A stretch of 64,000 nucleotides of DNA from Chitinophaga hostae (GTDB lineage Bacteria; Bacteroidota; Bacteroidia; Chitinophagales; Chitinophagaceae): assembly GCF_018224885.1 (NCBI RefSeq), contig NZ_JAGTXB010000028.1, positions 1 through 64,000 of the forward strand, read 5' to 3'. The position numbers were made by a program, and so were the translations under genes. Shown piece after piece: positions 53,035-62,061 of this stretch (the first letter of the stretch is position 1; every line of letters begins with the position of its first letter). The notes beneath the pieces are model-generated. The model saw only the letters and a program-made list of their open reading frames with translations, made no database searches and was not told the DNA's origin.

Positions 53035-54375
53035 ATGCGCTTATCAGGAAGTATGCTTTTTATAGCTGCTGTTTTAACAATGGCGATGTCATGTAAGAAA
53101 AATGACGATGTTATTCCAGGCCCCGGTGTAGACAAAACCGGAGGTACAGACACATTACGTATTGGAGCTGCGGTTTCCTATCATCCCAAAATAGCGAATC
53201 CTGCGGGGGCTACATTTACCTGGAAAGTAAATGGCGCCGTGGTAGGAAATGAGTCCGCGTATACTTTCACTGCGAGTGCCCGCGGTGATTACCATATTGT
53301 GTTTACGGCAGGTAACGCCGCCACGGTGGACTCTGTGATATACCAGGTAAAGGTTTGGGGCAAGTATGAAAATGGCTTTTTTGTAGTGCAGGAAGGACAG
53401 TATGGCGCAACCGGCGGCGACCTGTTTTACTATAGCTATGATAGTAATAAAATAGCCTACGATGTATTTAAAACCGAGAATCCGGGGAAGGATTTTGGCC
53501 CGCCTACATCAACACTGCAGTTTGCGACAATCTATAACGGCAAGATATATATGTCTGTGAAAGTGGGTGGCCCGTTGGTGGTAGCCGATGCGTATAGCAT
53601 GAAGGAAACAGGCAGGATCGATCATCTTCCGCAGGACGAAGGACATGCCTTTACCGGGATAGATAATACGAGAGGACTGTTGAGTGCAGTGGATGGAGTG
53701 TACCGGGTGAATCTTGCAGGTCCGGCCATAGGTGCTAAAATCGATGGAATTAATTCGGCTGCCGGCGATATGATGGTAGCGGGCGAATATGTTTTTGTGC
53801 TTACAGAGGGCGATGGCATTGTTGTACTGAAAACATCCGATTACAGTATTGTAAAGAAATATCCCAAAGGTACCATGGGATTTGCCCGCACGAAAGACGG
53901 CGCCGTATGGGCTGCCGGTGATTCGGCGCTCGTGCGTATCGACCCTGTTAGTCTTGCTGTAACAGAAACAAAGGTGCCATTTAAAGTTACCAATCCATGG
54001 GCTTTGTGGGCATGGCGTTCCGGCTCCATTACCGCCAGTGCATCCGGCAATGATGTTTATATCGCTGAACGTAAAGATGGACCTGGTATCGGTGGAACGA
54101 TCGAGTATAGCGGCACAAAAATCTATAAATATACTCCTGGTAATGCCGCTTCCTTTGCCGCGCCCTTTATTACTATTCCAGGTGATCAATATTTTTACGG
54201 ATCTGCCGTGAGATTCAATGAAAGAACCAAAGAACTGGTAGTGCTAACCCTTACCGACGAGTGGGGGAGCAGTAATGATAACAGGTGGTTATTCTATGAT
54301 GCTGCCACCGGCGCCTTAAAGCAAACGGTTCGTTATCCCGGGTATTATTTTTCTGCACTTCCGGTATTTTATTAG
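53035..54375 (+). CDS. BtuG-like beta-propeller surface lipoprotein
   Basis: A 446-residue lipoprotein (lipobox ending MAMSCKK). Residues 35-110 look like an Ig/PKD-type domain (NPAGATFTWKVNGAVVGNES). The rest consists of repeated blades (DAYSMKETGRIDHLP; DGVYRVNLAGPAIG; DGIVVLKTSDYSIVKKYPKG; DSALVRIDPVSLAVTETKVP), the DUF5074/YncE-like propeller pattern. In Bacteroides the propeller lipoprotein BtuG binds B12 on the cell surface and sits on BtuB. Placement behind a B12 riboswitch supports the same role here. The extra N-terminal domain is a difference to note. Confidence 0.75.
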   Translation: MRLSGSMLFIAAVLTMAMSCKKNDDVIPGPGVDKTGGTDTLRIGAAVSYHPKIANPAGATFTWKVNGAVVGNESAYTFTASARGDYHIVFTAGNAATVDSVIYQVKVWGKYENGFFVVQEGQYGATGGDLFYYSYDSNKIAYDVFKTENPGKDFGPPTSTLQFATIYNGKIYMSVKVGGPLVVADAYSMKETGRIDHLPQDEGHAFTGIDNTRGLLSAVDGVYRVNLAGPAIGAKIDGINSAAGDMMVAGEYVFVLTEGDGIVVLKTSDYSIVKKYPKGTMGFARTKDGAVWAAGDSALVRIDPVSLAVTETKVPFKVTNPWALWAWRSGSITASASGNDVYIAERKDGPGIGGTIEYSGTKIYKYTPGNAASFAAPFITIPGDQYFYGSAVRFNERTKELVVLTLTDEWGSSNDNRWLFYDAATGALKQTVRYPGYYFSALPVFY

Positions 54376-54414
54376 GAAGACGTAATTGTTTTTTAAACCT
54401 CAACAATAATTTTT

Positions 54415-55344
54415 ATGCGAAAATCCTATTTAACATCTTTAGGCCTGGGTGGTCTGTTAATGCTGGCTGCTTGTCAGAAAGAAGATCTTTCCGGTGGTCT
54501 TGAACCTGTTAAGAAGCCTTCTTCTTCGATTGTGAGCAATGTAACGGTAAGACAGGCCTTGCTTACCAGCAGTCCGCTTATCAGCCAGGTGTTTACTTAC
54601 ATGCCGGCGGCAGGACAGTTTATCAATGAAACAGCCTATGGTACCAATACCGCGGCCCAGGCCCTGGTAGGGAACACTACCCACCTGGTATCGCTGGGCG
54701 GTTATGGCGGGTATATTGTATTCGGCTTCGACCATTCGGTGGTTAACAGCGCCGGGAATGACCTGGGTATTTATGGCAACCCGCTGGGACCTACCTATCA
54801 ATGGTCAGAGCCGGGAGTAGTAATGGTAAGCCAGGATACCAATGGTAACGGCATCCCGGATGATACCTGGTACGAGTTAGCAGGTAGTCAGTATACAGCA
54901 GCGGGCACCATTAAAAACTATCGCATCACCTACTACAATCCGCATGCCGCTGGTACCAGTGTGTTGTGGAAAGATAATCAGGGGGCTACCGGTTATGTGC
55001 AAGCCAATGCTTATCATACTGCCAACAATTATTATCCTGCCATGGCGCCTAACCAGGATTCTATTTCATTTACAGGAACTAAACTGGTAAATACCTTACA
55101 GACGGGTACTATCCTTACAAACCTCGCGTTTGCATGGGGATATTCCGACAGCTATTCAAGCGAGTATCCAACACTCGGATACAATACTTTTGATATCGCC
55201 TGGGCCGTAAACTCCGCCGGTACATCAGTAAGCCTGAATGCTATTGATTTTGTAAAGGTATATACCGGTCAGAATTGCAATGGCGGTGCCATGTTAGGAG
55301 AAATATCTACTGAAGTAAAAGGAGCCAGGGATCTTCATTTATAG
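54415..55344 (+). CDS. Cell-surface lipoprotein of the B12-regulated operon
   Basis: A 309-residue lipoprotein (LLMLAACQKED). It holds conserved stretches such as GGYGGYIVFGFDHSVVNSAG and DTNGNGIPDDTWYELAGSQY; the latter looks like a Ca-binding loop (DTNGNGIPDD). Proteins like this follow BtuG-type genes in Bacteroidota cobalamin loci as uncharacterised cell-surface proteins. It lies 39 bp after the BtuG-like gene and shares its riboswitch. A role in cobamide capture is inferred; identity with BtuH is not claimed. Confidence 0.7.
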   Translation: MRKSYLTSLGLGGLLMLAACQKEDLSGGLEPVKKPSSSIVSNVTVRQALLTSSPLISQVFTYMPAAGQFINETAYGTNTAAQALVGNTTHLVSLGGYGGYIVFGFDHSVVNSAGNDLGIYGNPLGPTYQWSEPGVVMVSQDTNGNGIPDDTWYELAGSQYTAAGTIKNYRITYYNPHAAGTSVLWKDNQGATGYVQANAYHTANNYYPAMAPNQDSISFTGTKLVNTLQTGTILTNLAFAWGYSDSYSSEYPTLGYNTFDIAWAVNSAGTSVSLNAIDFVKVYTGQNCNGGAMLGEISTEVKGARDLHL

Positions 55345-55371
55345 GATTTGTTGTTTCCAGGCATATTGAAA

Positions 55372-55410
55372 AAAAACGAAGACCTGCGCATTACGTAGGT
55401 CTTCGTTTTT
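55372..55410. terminator. Bidirectional terminator between converging genes
   Basis: AAAAACGAAGACCT pairs with AGGTCTTCGTTTTT around an 11-base loop with further CG pairing. Poly-A on one side and poly-T on the other serve both the B12-regulated operon and the opposing TlpA-like gene. Confidence 0.85.
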
Positions 55411-55456
55411 ATTTTATCAGCGTGGTTATAGGCCGTGTTTTAATTTGGGACGCTTT

Positions 55457-56935
55457 CTATTTAACTATCAAATGACTGCCTTGCTCAACCTTAGCCGTCT
55501 TTGCCGCGTTATCGCGCAACAGCTTTTCTATTCTCACATTTAGCACTGGCTCGCTGGGTCTTGGCGCATTCAGCGCCACAATCCTGCCAGCTTGATCAAT
55601 TAGTATATATCTTGGAATAGGAGGAATACCAACCAGCCTGCTTAATGGCTGTTTGGCATCCAGCAGATAATGGTTGCCTGCTGTTTTAAGACCAAGTTGT
55701 TCTATGGCAGCAGCCCATTTATCGCTCTTCTCATCTATTGAAATAAATATTACAGCCAGCTCTTCTTTTGAATATTTTTCAACCAGCGATTTCATATGAG
55801 GCGTTTCAGCGCGACAAGGAGCGCACCAACTTGCCCAGAAGTCCAATAGCACTACTTTCCCTTTATGCGCTGACAGGATGGATTTGAAAGGGTGTGTTAT
55901 TCCCTCTGAATCGGTTAACAATGAATTAGATCCTTCGGTACTATCCACCAGCATACTCTCTCTGAGTGCGAGGCTATCAATAAAGTTCTTATAACCGGCA
56001 TTCTTACATTTCGCATCGAAGTCGGGGAGGTGGCTGAGTACAGCTGAATGATCTTTTTCAATATAATTCTGCATAGTGATGAAAAGTGCTACATCTCTGC
56101 TGTTTCCCGTAAACCTGGAATATGCATTTCTAAATACGGTGGAAAATTCATTATTCCCATATAGTGAATCCCGGCTAAGGTAGAGTAGGTAATTTCTTAT
56201 TGCCAGGCGATACCTCATCGAGGTTACGCATGTATCGCAGTTCAGTTCATTCATTAATGTGTCCAGTTCAATAGTATACTCCCGGGGTACTTTCTCCTGA
56301 TAATTAAAATCCCTGGTATGGTAAGGAGCACATAAGTCCATAATATATCTCGATTTTAATTCCCGTTGTAGGTACGTTGCAAGATTACATCCCAGCGTAT
56401 CTGCCCGCTCATATTGTTTTAACAATGCAAGTCTTTGTGCATTCAGTTTTTTGACCTCTTTTCGATAATATGCTGTGTTCATACCCGGTGAAAGTTGCAG
56501 AGAGCCCCAGAAAAAGCCATACGCTCTTTCTACCTCATTAAGGAAATTGGCGTACACGTGTTTGTTGCTTCGAAATTCATAATTGCTTTGGTCATTTTGG
56601 TATGTTTTACGTACTGTAAGACTGTCGCCCGGAATTACCAGTACCGGGTACATCGTCATACCATTGGTAAACGTGATCGTTAAATTATGTGAGACATACA
56701 AAGCAATCCTGAGAAAGCCTGATTCATCGGTGTATTGACTTGCCCTGGAAGGAGTATTATAGTCATCCTGGTAAAAAAAATGTATTAATTCCCGCTGCGG
56801 TAAATGAAACAATATGACGGCTGAGTCTATACTGTGCCGTGCCGTATCATTCTTGGATAGGGGAATGCCACTGGTAAGATTACAAAAGCTGGCAGAAAGC
56901 AATGACAACAGTAATATTTTAAAAGACTTATTCAT
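55457..56935 (-). CDS. TlpA-like thiol-disulfide oxidoreductase
   Basis: A 492-residue secreted protein with a signal peptide (KILLLSLLSASFCNLTSG), a 300-residue helical N-terminal region of the kind found in Bacteroidota TlpA-family proteins, and a C-terminal thioredoxin domain (about 350-480). The active site is WCAPC in LLDFWASWCAPCRAE, with the cis-Pro segment GIPPIPRYILID. It probably reduces or isomerises disulfides in the periplasm. Single gene, converging on the B12-regulated operon. Confidence 0.88.
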   Translation of the reverse strand: MNKSFKILLLSLLSASFCNLTSGIPLSKNDTARHSIDSAVILFHLPQRELIHFFYQDDYNTPSRASQYTDESGFLRIALYVSHNLTITFTNGMTMYPVLVIPGDSLTVRKTYQNDQSNYEFRSNKHVYANFLNEVERAYGFFWGSLQLSPGMNTAYYRKEVKKLNAQRLALLKQYERADTLGCNLATYLQRELKSRYIMDLCAPYHTRDFNYQEKVPREYTIELDTLMNELNCDTCVTSMRYRLAIRNYLLYLSRDSLYGNNEFSTVFRNAYSRFTGNSRDVALFITMQNYIEKDHSAVLSHLPDFDAKCKNAGYKNFIDSLALRESMLVDSTEGSNSLLTDSEGITHPFKSILSAHKGKVVLLDFWASWCAPCRAETPHMKSLVEKYSKEELAVIFISIDEKSDKWAAAIEQLGLKTAGNHYLLDAKQPLSRLVGIPPIPRYILIDQAGRIVALNAPRPSEPVLNVRIEKLLRDNAAKTAKVEQGSHLIVK

Positions 56936-57179
56936 AAGAGCAGATTATATAGATAGGGTTTGGATTTGGGTATAACGTCTATATGAAAATACTGACCGGC
57001 GATGGATTAAATTACCTTTAATCTGCCCATTACCGATGTTTTTTTGATCCTTCAAAATGAACCCGCTGCCCCTTCAAGATAGCTTGAGCACTAAGCTACC
57101 CTGTACCAGATCCCAAAATTGCAACCATGTTATTATAATAATTCCGCACTGGTATGCAAAATGTCCTATTTTTGTTTAC

Positions 57180-57491
57180 GTGAGATATTTCGCTATCATA
57201 ATGAGCATTGTCCTTCTGGCGCTGAGCACCATATCGTGCAGCGACAAACTGCCGTTGACGGCGGCGGGCAACAGCAGTTACCAGGTGAGTGATATAGGAA
57301 CACACCAGCATGAGCATAAAGATTTCTGTTCACCGTTTTGTGCGTGCAGTTGCTGTGCGGCTCCTGTAATTCTCTCTATCACATATTTCACTCCAGCTCC
57401 GGCTTCCCATACTACATTTACTTTCTGCGAAACGCCCGCCGGTGTTATTTCCGATCTTCCCACAACCGTTTGGCAGCCTCCCCGCGCATAG
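57180..57491 (+). CDS. DUF6660-like Cys-rich small protein before a metal efflux operon
   Basis: I start at GTG 57180, giving 103 residues: a hydrophobic signal with a Cys after it (IIMSIVLLALSTISCSD), a His-rich part (THQHEHKDFCSPF), the Cys-rich signature CSPFCACSCCA and the end VWQPPRA. This composition matches DUF6660 proteins that precede CzcA/CusA genes in Bacteroidota. Longer frames open at 57057 without better support. Probably an exported metal-binding or sensing accessory; function unproven. Confidence 0.7.
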   Translation: MRYFAIIMSIVLLALSTISCSDKLPLTAAGNSSYQVSDIGTHQHEHKDFCSPFCACSCCAAPVILSITYFTPAPASHTTFTFCETPAGVISDLPTTVWQPPRA

Positions 57492-57714
57492 TCAATAGCT
57501 TATTTTGTTTGTCTTTTGCCTGCTGATACAGCAGACAACCTTATCGTAAACTTCCGGGTCATTCTTGTAACGGTGATGGCTGAACGTCGTGTCCTGTGGG
57601 CTCTTTAGCTGCAGGCGATGCCGGTCATGATCGTTTTCCCGGCGCCCCTGCCATTGGTGCGCCTTCCCGGGCGACCGTAAAGGTCTATAGGTTTTATACA
57701 ACTTACTATTAACT

Positions 57715-60700
57715 ATGCTTAACAGGATTATTCATTTTAGTATAAAAAACAAGCTGATCATCGGCCTGTTTACACTGGCGCTGATAGTCTGGGGCGTATG
57801 GAGTGCCATGCGGTTACCGGTAGATGCGGTGCCGGATATCACCAACAACCAGGTCCAGATCATTACACAAACGCCCACGCTGGCCGCACAGGAAACTGAA
57901 CAGCTGGTCACTTATCCGATAGAACAGAGTTTGGCCAACCTGCCGGATCTCGTGGAAATGCGCTCCATTTCCAGGTTTGGGTTGTCGGTAATTACCGTTG
58001 TATTCGAAGATGATATCGATATTTATTTCGCGCGTCAGCTGATCGGTGAAAAGCTGAAAGAGGCGGAGAGTAAAATCCCCAGGGGTATCGGCACACCTGA
58101 ACTGGCGCCTGTAAGCACTGGTCTCGGCGAGGTGTATCAATACATCCTCCACCCAAAGAAAGGCGCTGAGAACAAGTATACGGCCATGGACCTGCGTACT
58201 ATGCAGGACTGGATTGTAGCCCGCCAACTGTACGGCACTAAGGGGATTGCAGAGGTGAACAGCTTCGGCGGGTTGCTGAAACAATATGAAGTAGCCGTAA
58301 ATCCATCGAAACTCAAGGGTATGAATATTACCATGCCGGAAATTTTCAATGCCCTTTCGAAGAATAATGAAAATACCGGTGGCGCCTATATCGATAAAAA
58401 GCCCAATGCTTACTTTATCCGGGGAATCGGACTGGTAGGTAATATGGAAGACATCCGCAACATTGCTATTAAATCGGTGAATGGTATTCCCGTGCTGGTA
58501 AGGGATGTGGCGGAAGTAAGGCTCGGCAGCGCTATCCGCTACGGCGCTGTTACCTACAACGGCGAAAAAGAAGTAGTGGGTGGCATCGTTATGATGCTGA
58601 AAGGATCAAACAGCGCCGCTGTGGTTACCAGGGTAAAAGAAAAATTGAATACCATCCAGAAATCTCTTCCGGAAGATGTGGTGATCGAGGCGTACCTCGA
58701 CCGGACCGACCTGGTAGACAGGGCCATCAATACCGTAAAAACCAACCTGGTAGAAGGGGCGTTGATCGTCATCTTTGTGCTCGTATTATTCCTGGGTAAT
58801 TTTCGGGCAGGCCTGATCGTGGCATCAGCCATACCTTTGGCCATGCTGTTTGCACTGGGCATGATGAATGCTTTCGGGGTAAGCGCTAACCTCATGAGCT
58901 TGGGCGCAATAGATTTCGGGCTGATCGTAGATGGCGCCGTGATCATTGTAGAAGCTACCCTGCACCACCTGTCGCTGCGAACAGCTACCGGGAAACTCAC
59001 CCAGGCGGAAATGGATGAAGAGGTATATGTTTCTGCTTCGAAGATTCGTAACAGCGCCGCTTTCGGAGAAATCATCATCATGATCGTTTATATCCCGATC
59101 CTGACACTGGTAGGTATAGAAGGCAAAATGTTCAAGCCAATGGCCCAAACGGTGGCTTTCGCCATACTGGGAGCCCTTATTTTGTCGCTGACCTACATTC
59201 CTATGGTAAGCGCGCTGATTCTTCCAAAACAGGTATCGCATAAAAAGAATTTCTCTGACAGGATCATGGATTTCTTCCATCAATGTTATGCGCCGCTGCT
59301 GAACTGGGCTATCCGCTTCAAAGTGGCAGTGGTGGCGGTTACTGTGCTTATATTTGGTATAGCAGTAGTGCTGTTTACCCGGATGGGCGGTGAGTTTATT
59401 CCGCAATTGGAAGAAGGCGATTTTGCTTTCCACTGTATTCTGCCGCAGGGTACCTCCTTATCGCAGAGCGTTGAAACCTCCATGCAGGCAAGCCGGATCA
59501 TACGCACATTCCCGGAAGTAAAAATGGTGGTAGGAAAAACCGGCAGCGCCGAAGTGCCTACAGATCCTATGCCTCCGGAGGCGACAGATCTCATGGTGCT
59601 GCTGAAACCGAGGTCGGAATGGACGACGGCTACTTCTTACAATGACCTTGCAGATGCTATCATAGAGAAACTGGAAGTAATACCCGGTGTTTTCTTTGAA
59701 GCGAATCAGCCTATACAAATGCGGTTCAACGAGCTGATGACCGGAGTAAGACAAGATGTGGCGGTAAAAATCTTCGGAGAAAATATAGACACACTGGCAG
59801 CTCTTGCGCCCAAAGTGGCGGCTGTTGTTCAGTCGGTGAAAGGCGCCACAGAACCACAGATTGAAAGAACCACCGGTCTCCCGCAAATCACGGTGAAATA
59901 CGATCGCGCCAAGATAGCCGCTTACGGTATGAATGTGGAAGATATCAACCGTACCGTGCGTACGGCTTTCGCTGGTGAAGCAGCAGGTGTTGTGTTTGAA
60001 AATGAACGCAAGTTTGATATGGTGGTAAGACTCGATAGCGCCAGCCGGTCGTCGATAGATGATGTGCGCGACCTCTTTATAGCCTTGCCCGATGGCAACC
60101 AGATTCCGCTGTCGCAGCTGGCAGATATTTCTTTCCGGGAAGGCCCCGCGCAGATCAGTCGGGAAAATGGCCGGCGTAGGATCGTGGTGGGGTTTAATGT
60201 TAAAAACAGGGATGTGCAAAGCGTTGTAAAAGACATACAGGCGAAGCTGACAGGCGCCAACCTGCTGCCATCCGGTTACTATTATACATATGGCGGTACC
60301 TTCGAAAATCTTCAGAAGGCATCGGCCCGTTTAATGATAGCCGTACCGGTAGCATTGGCATTAATATTCCTGTTATTGTACTTCACGTTCCGCTCTATTA
60401 AAGAGTCGGTACTGATCTTCACTGCCATTCCTATGAGCGCCATCGGTGGCGTGTTTGCATTGCTGCTGAGGGGCATGCCTTTCAGCATATCCGCCGGGGT
60501 AGGCTTCATCGCATTGTTTGGTGTGGCGGTGCTGAACGGGATCGTGCTGATAAGTACTTTTAATAACCTCGAGAAAGAAGGCTTCACCGACGTGGTAAAA
60601 CGGGTGATCGAAGGAACCAGGATCAGGTTGCGGCCTGTACTGATGACGGCTACCGTGGCTTCTTTCGGCTTCCTGCCAATGGCTTTGTCCAGGGGCGCAG

Positions 60701-62040
60701 GAGCGGAAGTGCAACGGCCGCTGGCAACGGTTGTAATCGGCGGACTGGTGACTGCCACATTTCTAACATTAGTGGTGCTGCCACTGTTGTATATTTTATT
60801 CAATGCCGGGTTTAAACGGAAATTCCCGCCGGCAGTCGCAGTCGCAGTACTCCTTGGATGTATGCTGGTTCCGGGGGCCGTATCAGCACAGGAGGCGCCG
60901 GCGAAACGGCTGGGCGTGAATGAAGTATTGTCTATGGCACAGCAGAACCTTCAATACAGCATCAACGCTGCACAGGTAAACAGAACCCGCGCGCAGGTTA
61001 ACTCCGCGGGCATGCTGCCTAAAACCGGTGTTTTTGCTGAAAATGAAGACCTGCGGCCCACTGATCATACCGGGATACTGAAAGTAGGCCTGTCACAGGC
61101 TATTGCATGGCCCGGATTATACAAAGCGCAGAAAAAACTATATACGGAACAGGCCAAATACTACCAGGTGAATAGCGCGGTACTGAATGTATCAGTGAAA
61201 AGAGATATCCGGCAGGTTTATTACCAGCTGTGGTACCTGGGCGATAAAGCAAATCTTTACCTGCAACTCGACAGTATATATAATTCCTTATCCCAGGCAG
61301 CGGTGTTGCGGGTGAGAACAGGTGAAAACCCCGGGCTCGACAGCATTTCCGCCCAGGTAAGACAAAAAGAACTGCGGGCGCAACTGGAGCAGCTGAAAGA
61401 CGATATCGGCATCCAGCAGCAATCCATCAAACAATTACTGAATACGGAAGATGCCATCCTGCCATTGAATGAATCACTGGAGAAACTCCCGTTCACCTTT
61501 GCAGGAGCGGCGGCAGACAGCATGCATCCTACACTGGCCCTGCAGCAACAGAACGTTGATATTGCTGCAGCGGGTGTGGCGGTTGCTAAAAATGAAAATC
61601 GTCCGGAATTTTCCGGGAGATTTTTCAGCCAGCGATTATATGGTATGAAAGATCCCTACAGCGGATTTTCTGTAACAGCATCGGTGCCATTGTTTGGCCT
61701 CGGCGCTTCCCGCAATAAGGTAAAAGCAGCCCGCGCGGAAGCTGATGTACAGCAGAAGCAGCTGGAATACAACCGGCAGGTGTTTAATACGCAACAGTCG
61801 AAGATGGGGAAGGAGGTAGAGAAGAACAACCGGATGCTGGTATTTTATGAAAGCTCCGGCCTTAAACAGGCGCAGGAAATCATCAAAGCAGCTGCCCTGG
61901 CTTACCGTTCAGGAGAGATCAGCTTCGCAGAGCTGTCGCAGTTCCTGACACAAGCGATCACTATCCGGCAAAATTACCTGGACGTGCTGAATGCTTACAA
62001 CCAGGCCGTTATTCAATACAACTATTTCAACAATCTATAA
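57715..62040 (+). CDS. czcA: CzcA-type heavy-metal RND pump fused to a TolC-like outer-membrane factor
   Basis: A 1441-residue protein. Residues 1-1030 are a heavy-metal-efflux RND pump. The proton-relay motif in membrane segment 4 reads Asp400-Phe-Gly-Leu-Ile-Val-Asp406, then Gly-Ala-Val and Glu413, the HME1 (Zn/Co/Cd) type rather than the Cu/Ag type. A hydrophobic stretch near 1040-1060 (AVAVAVLLGCMLVPGAVSAQ) resembles a signal peptide. It leads into a TolC-like helical domain (about 1065-1441; for example LGVNEVLSMAQQNLQYSINA). Such pump-TolC fusions are known in Bacteroidota. The adaptor gene follows by 21 bp. Confidence 0.9.
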   Translation: MLNRIIHFSIKNKLIIGLFTLALIVWGVWSAMRLPVDAVPDITNNQVQIITQTPTLAAQETEQLVTYPIEQSLANLPDLVEMRSISRFGLSVITVVFEDDIDIYFARQLIGEKLKEAESKIPRGIGTPELAPVSTGLGEVYQYILHPKKGAENKYTAMDLRTMQDWIVARQLYGTKGIAEVNSFGGLLKQYEVAVNPSKLKGMNITMPEIFNALSKNNENTGGAYIDKKPNAYFIRGIGLVGNMEDIRNIAIKSVNGIPVLVRDVAEVRLGSAIRYGAVTYNGEKEVVGGIVMMLKGSNSAAVVTRVKEKLNTIQKSLPEDVVIEAYLDRTDLVDRAINTVKTNLVEGALIVIFVLVLFLGNFRAGLIVASAIPLAMLFALGMMNAFGVSANLMSLGAIDFGLIVDGAVIIVEATLHHLSLRTATGKLTQAEMDEEVYVSASKIRNSAAFGEIIIMIVYIPILTLVGIEGKMFKPMAQTVAFAILGALILSLTYIPMVSALILPKQVSHKKNFSDRIMDFFHQCYAPLLNWAIRFKVAVVAVTVLIFGIAVVLFTRMGGEFIPQLEEGDFAFHCILPQGTSLSQSVETSMQASRIIRTFPEVKMVVGKTGSAEVPTDPMPPEATDLMVLLKPRSEWTTATSYNDLADAIIEKLEVIPGVFFEANQPIQMRFNELMTGVRQDVAVKIFGENIDTLAALAPKVAAVVQSVKGATEPQIERTTGLPQITVKYDRAKIAAYGMNVEDINRTVRTAFAGEAAGVVFENERKFDMVVRLDSASRSSIDDVRDLFIALPDGNQIPLSQLADISFREGPAQISRENGRRRIVVGFNVKNRDVQSVVKDIQAKLTGANLLPSGYYYTYGGTFENLQKASARLMIAVPVALALIFLLLYFTFRSIKESVLIFTAIPMSAIGGVFALLLRGMPFSISAGVGFIALFGVAVLNGIVLISTFNNLEKEGFTDVVKRVIEGTRIRLRPVLMTATVASFGFLPMALSRGAGAEVQRPLATVVIGGLVTATFLTLVVLPLLYILFNAGFKRKFPPAVAVAVLLGCMLVPGAVSAQEAPAKRLGVNEVLSMAQQNLQYSINAAQVNRTRAQVNSAGMLPKTGVFAENEDLRPTDHTGILKVGLSQAIAWPGLYKAQKKLYTEQAKYYQVNSAVLNVSVKRDIRQVYYQLWYLGDKANLYLQLDSIYNSLSQAAVLRVRTGENPGLDSISAQVRQKELRAQLEQLKDDIGIQQQSIKQLLNTEDAILPLNESLEKLPFTFAGAAADSMHPTLALQQQNVDIAAAGVAVAKNENRPEFSGRFFSQRLYGMKDPYSGFSVTASVPLFGLGASRNKVKAARAEADVQQKQLEYNRQVFNTQQSKMGKEVEKNNRMLVFYESSGLKQAQEIIKAAALAYRSGEISFAELSQFLTQAITIRQNYLDVLNAYNQAVIQYNYFNNL

Positions 62041-62061
62041 ATTACTTAAGCTTTGTATAAA

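Noticed and set aside
58825..60219. Long minus-strand frames opposite the RND pump
   Set aside because: They are mirror frames of a strongly conserved pump; no independent start or motif is present.
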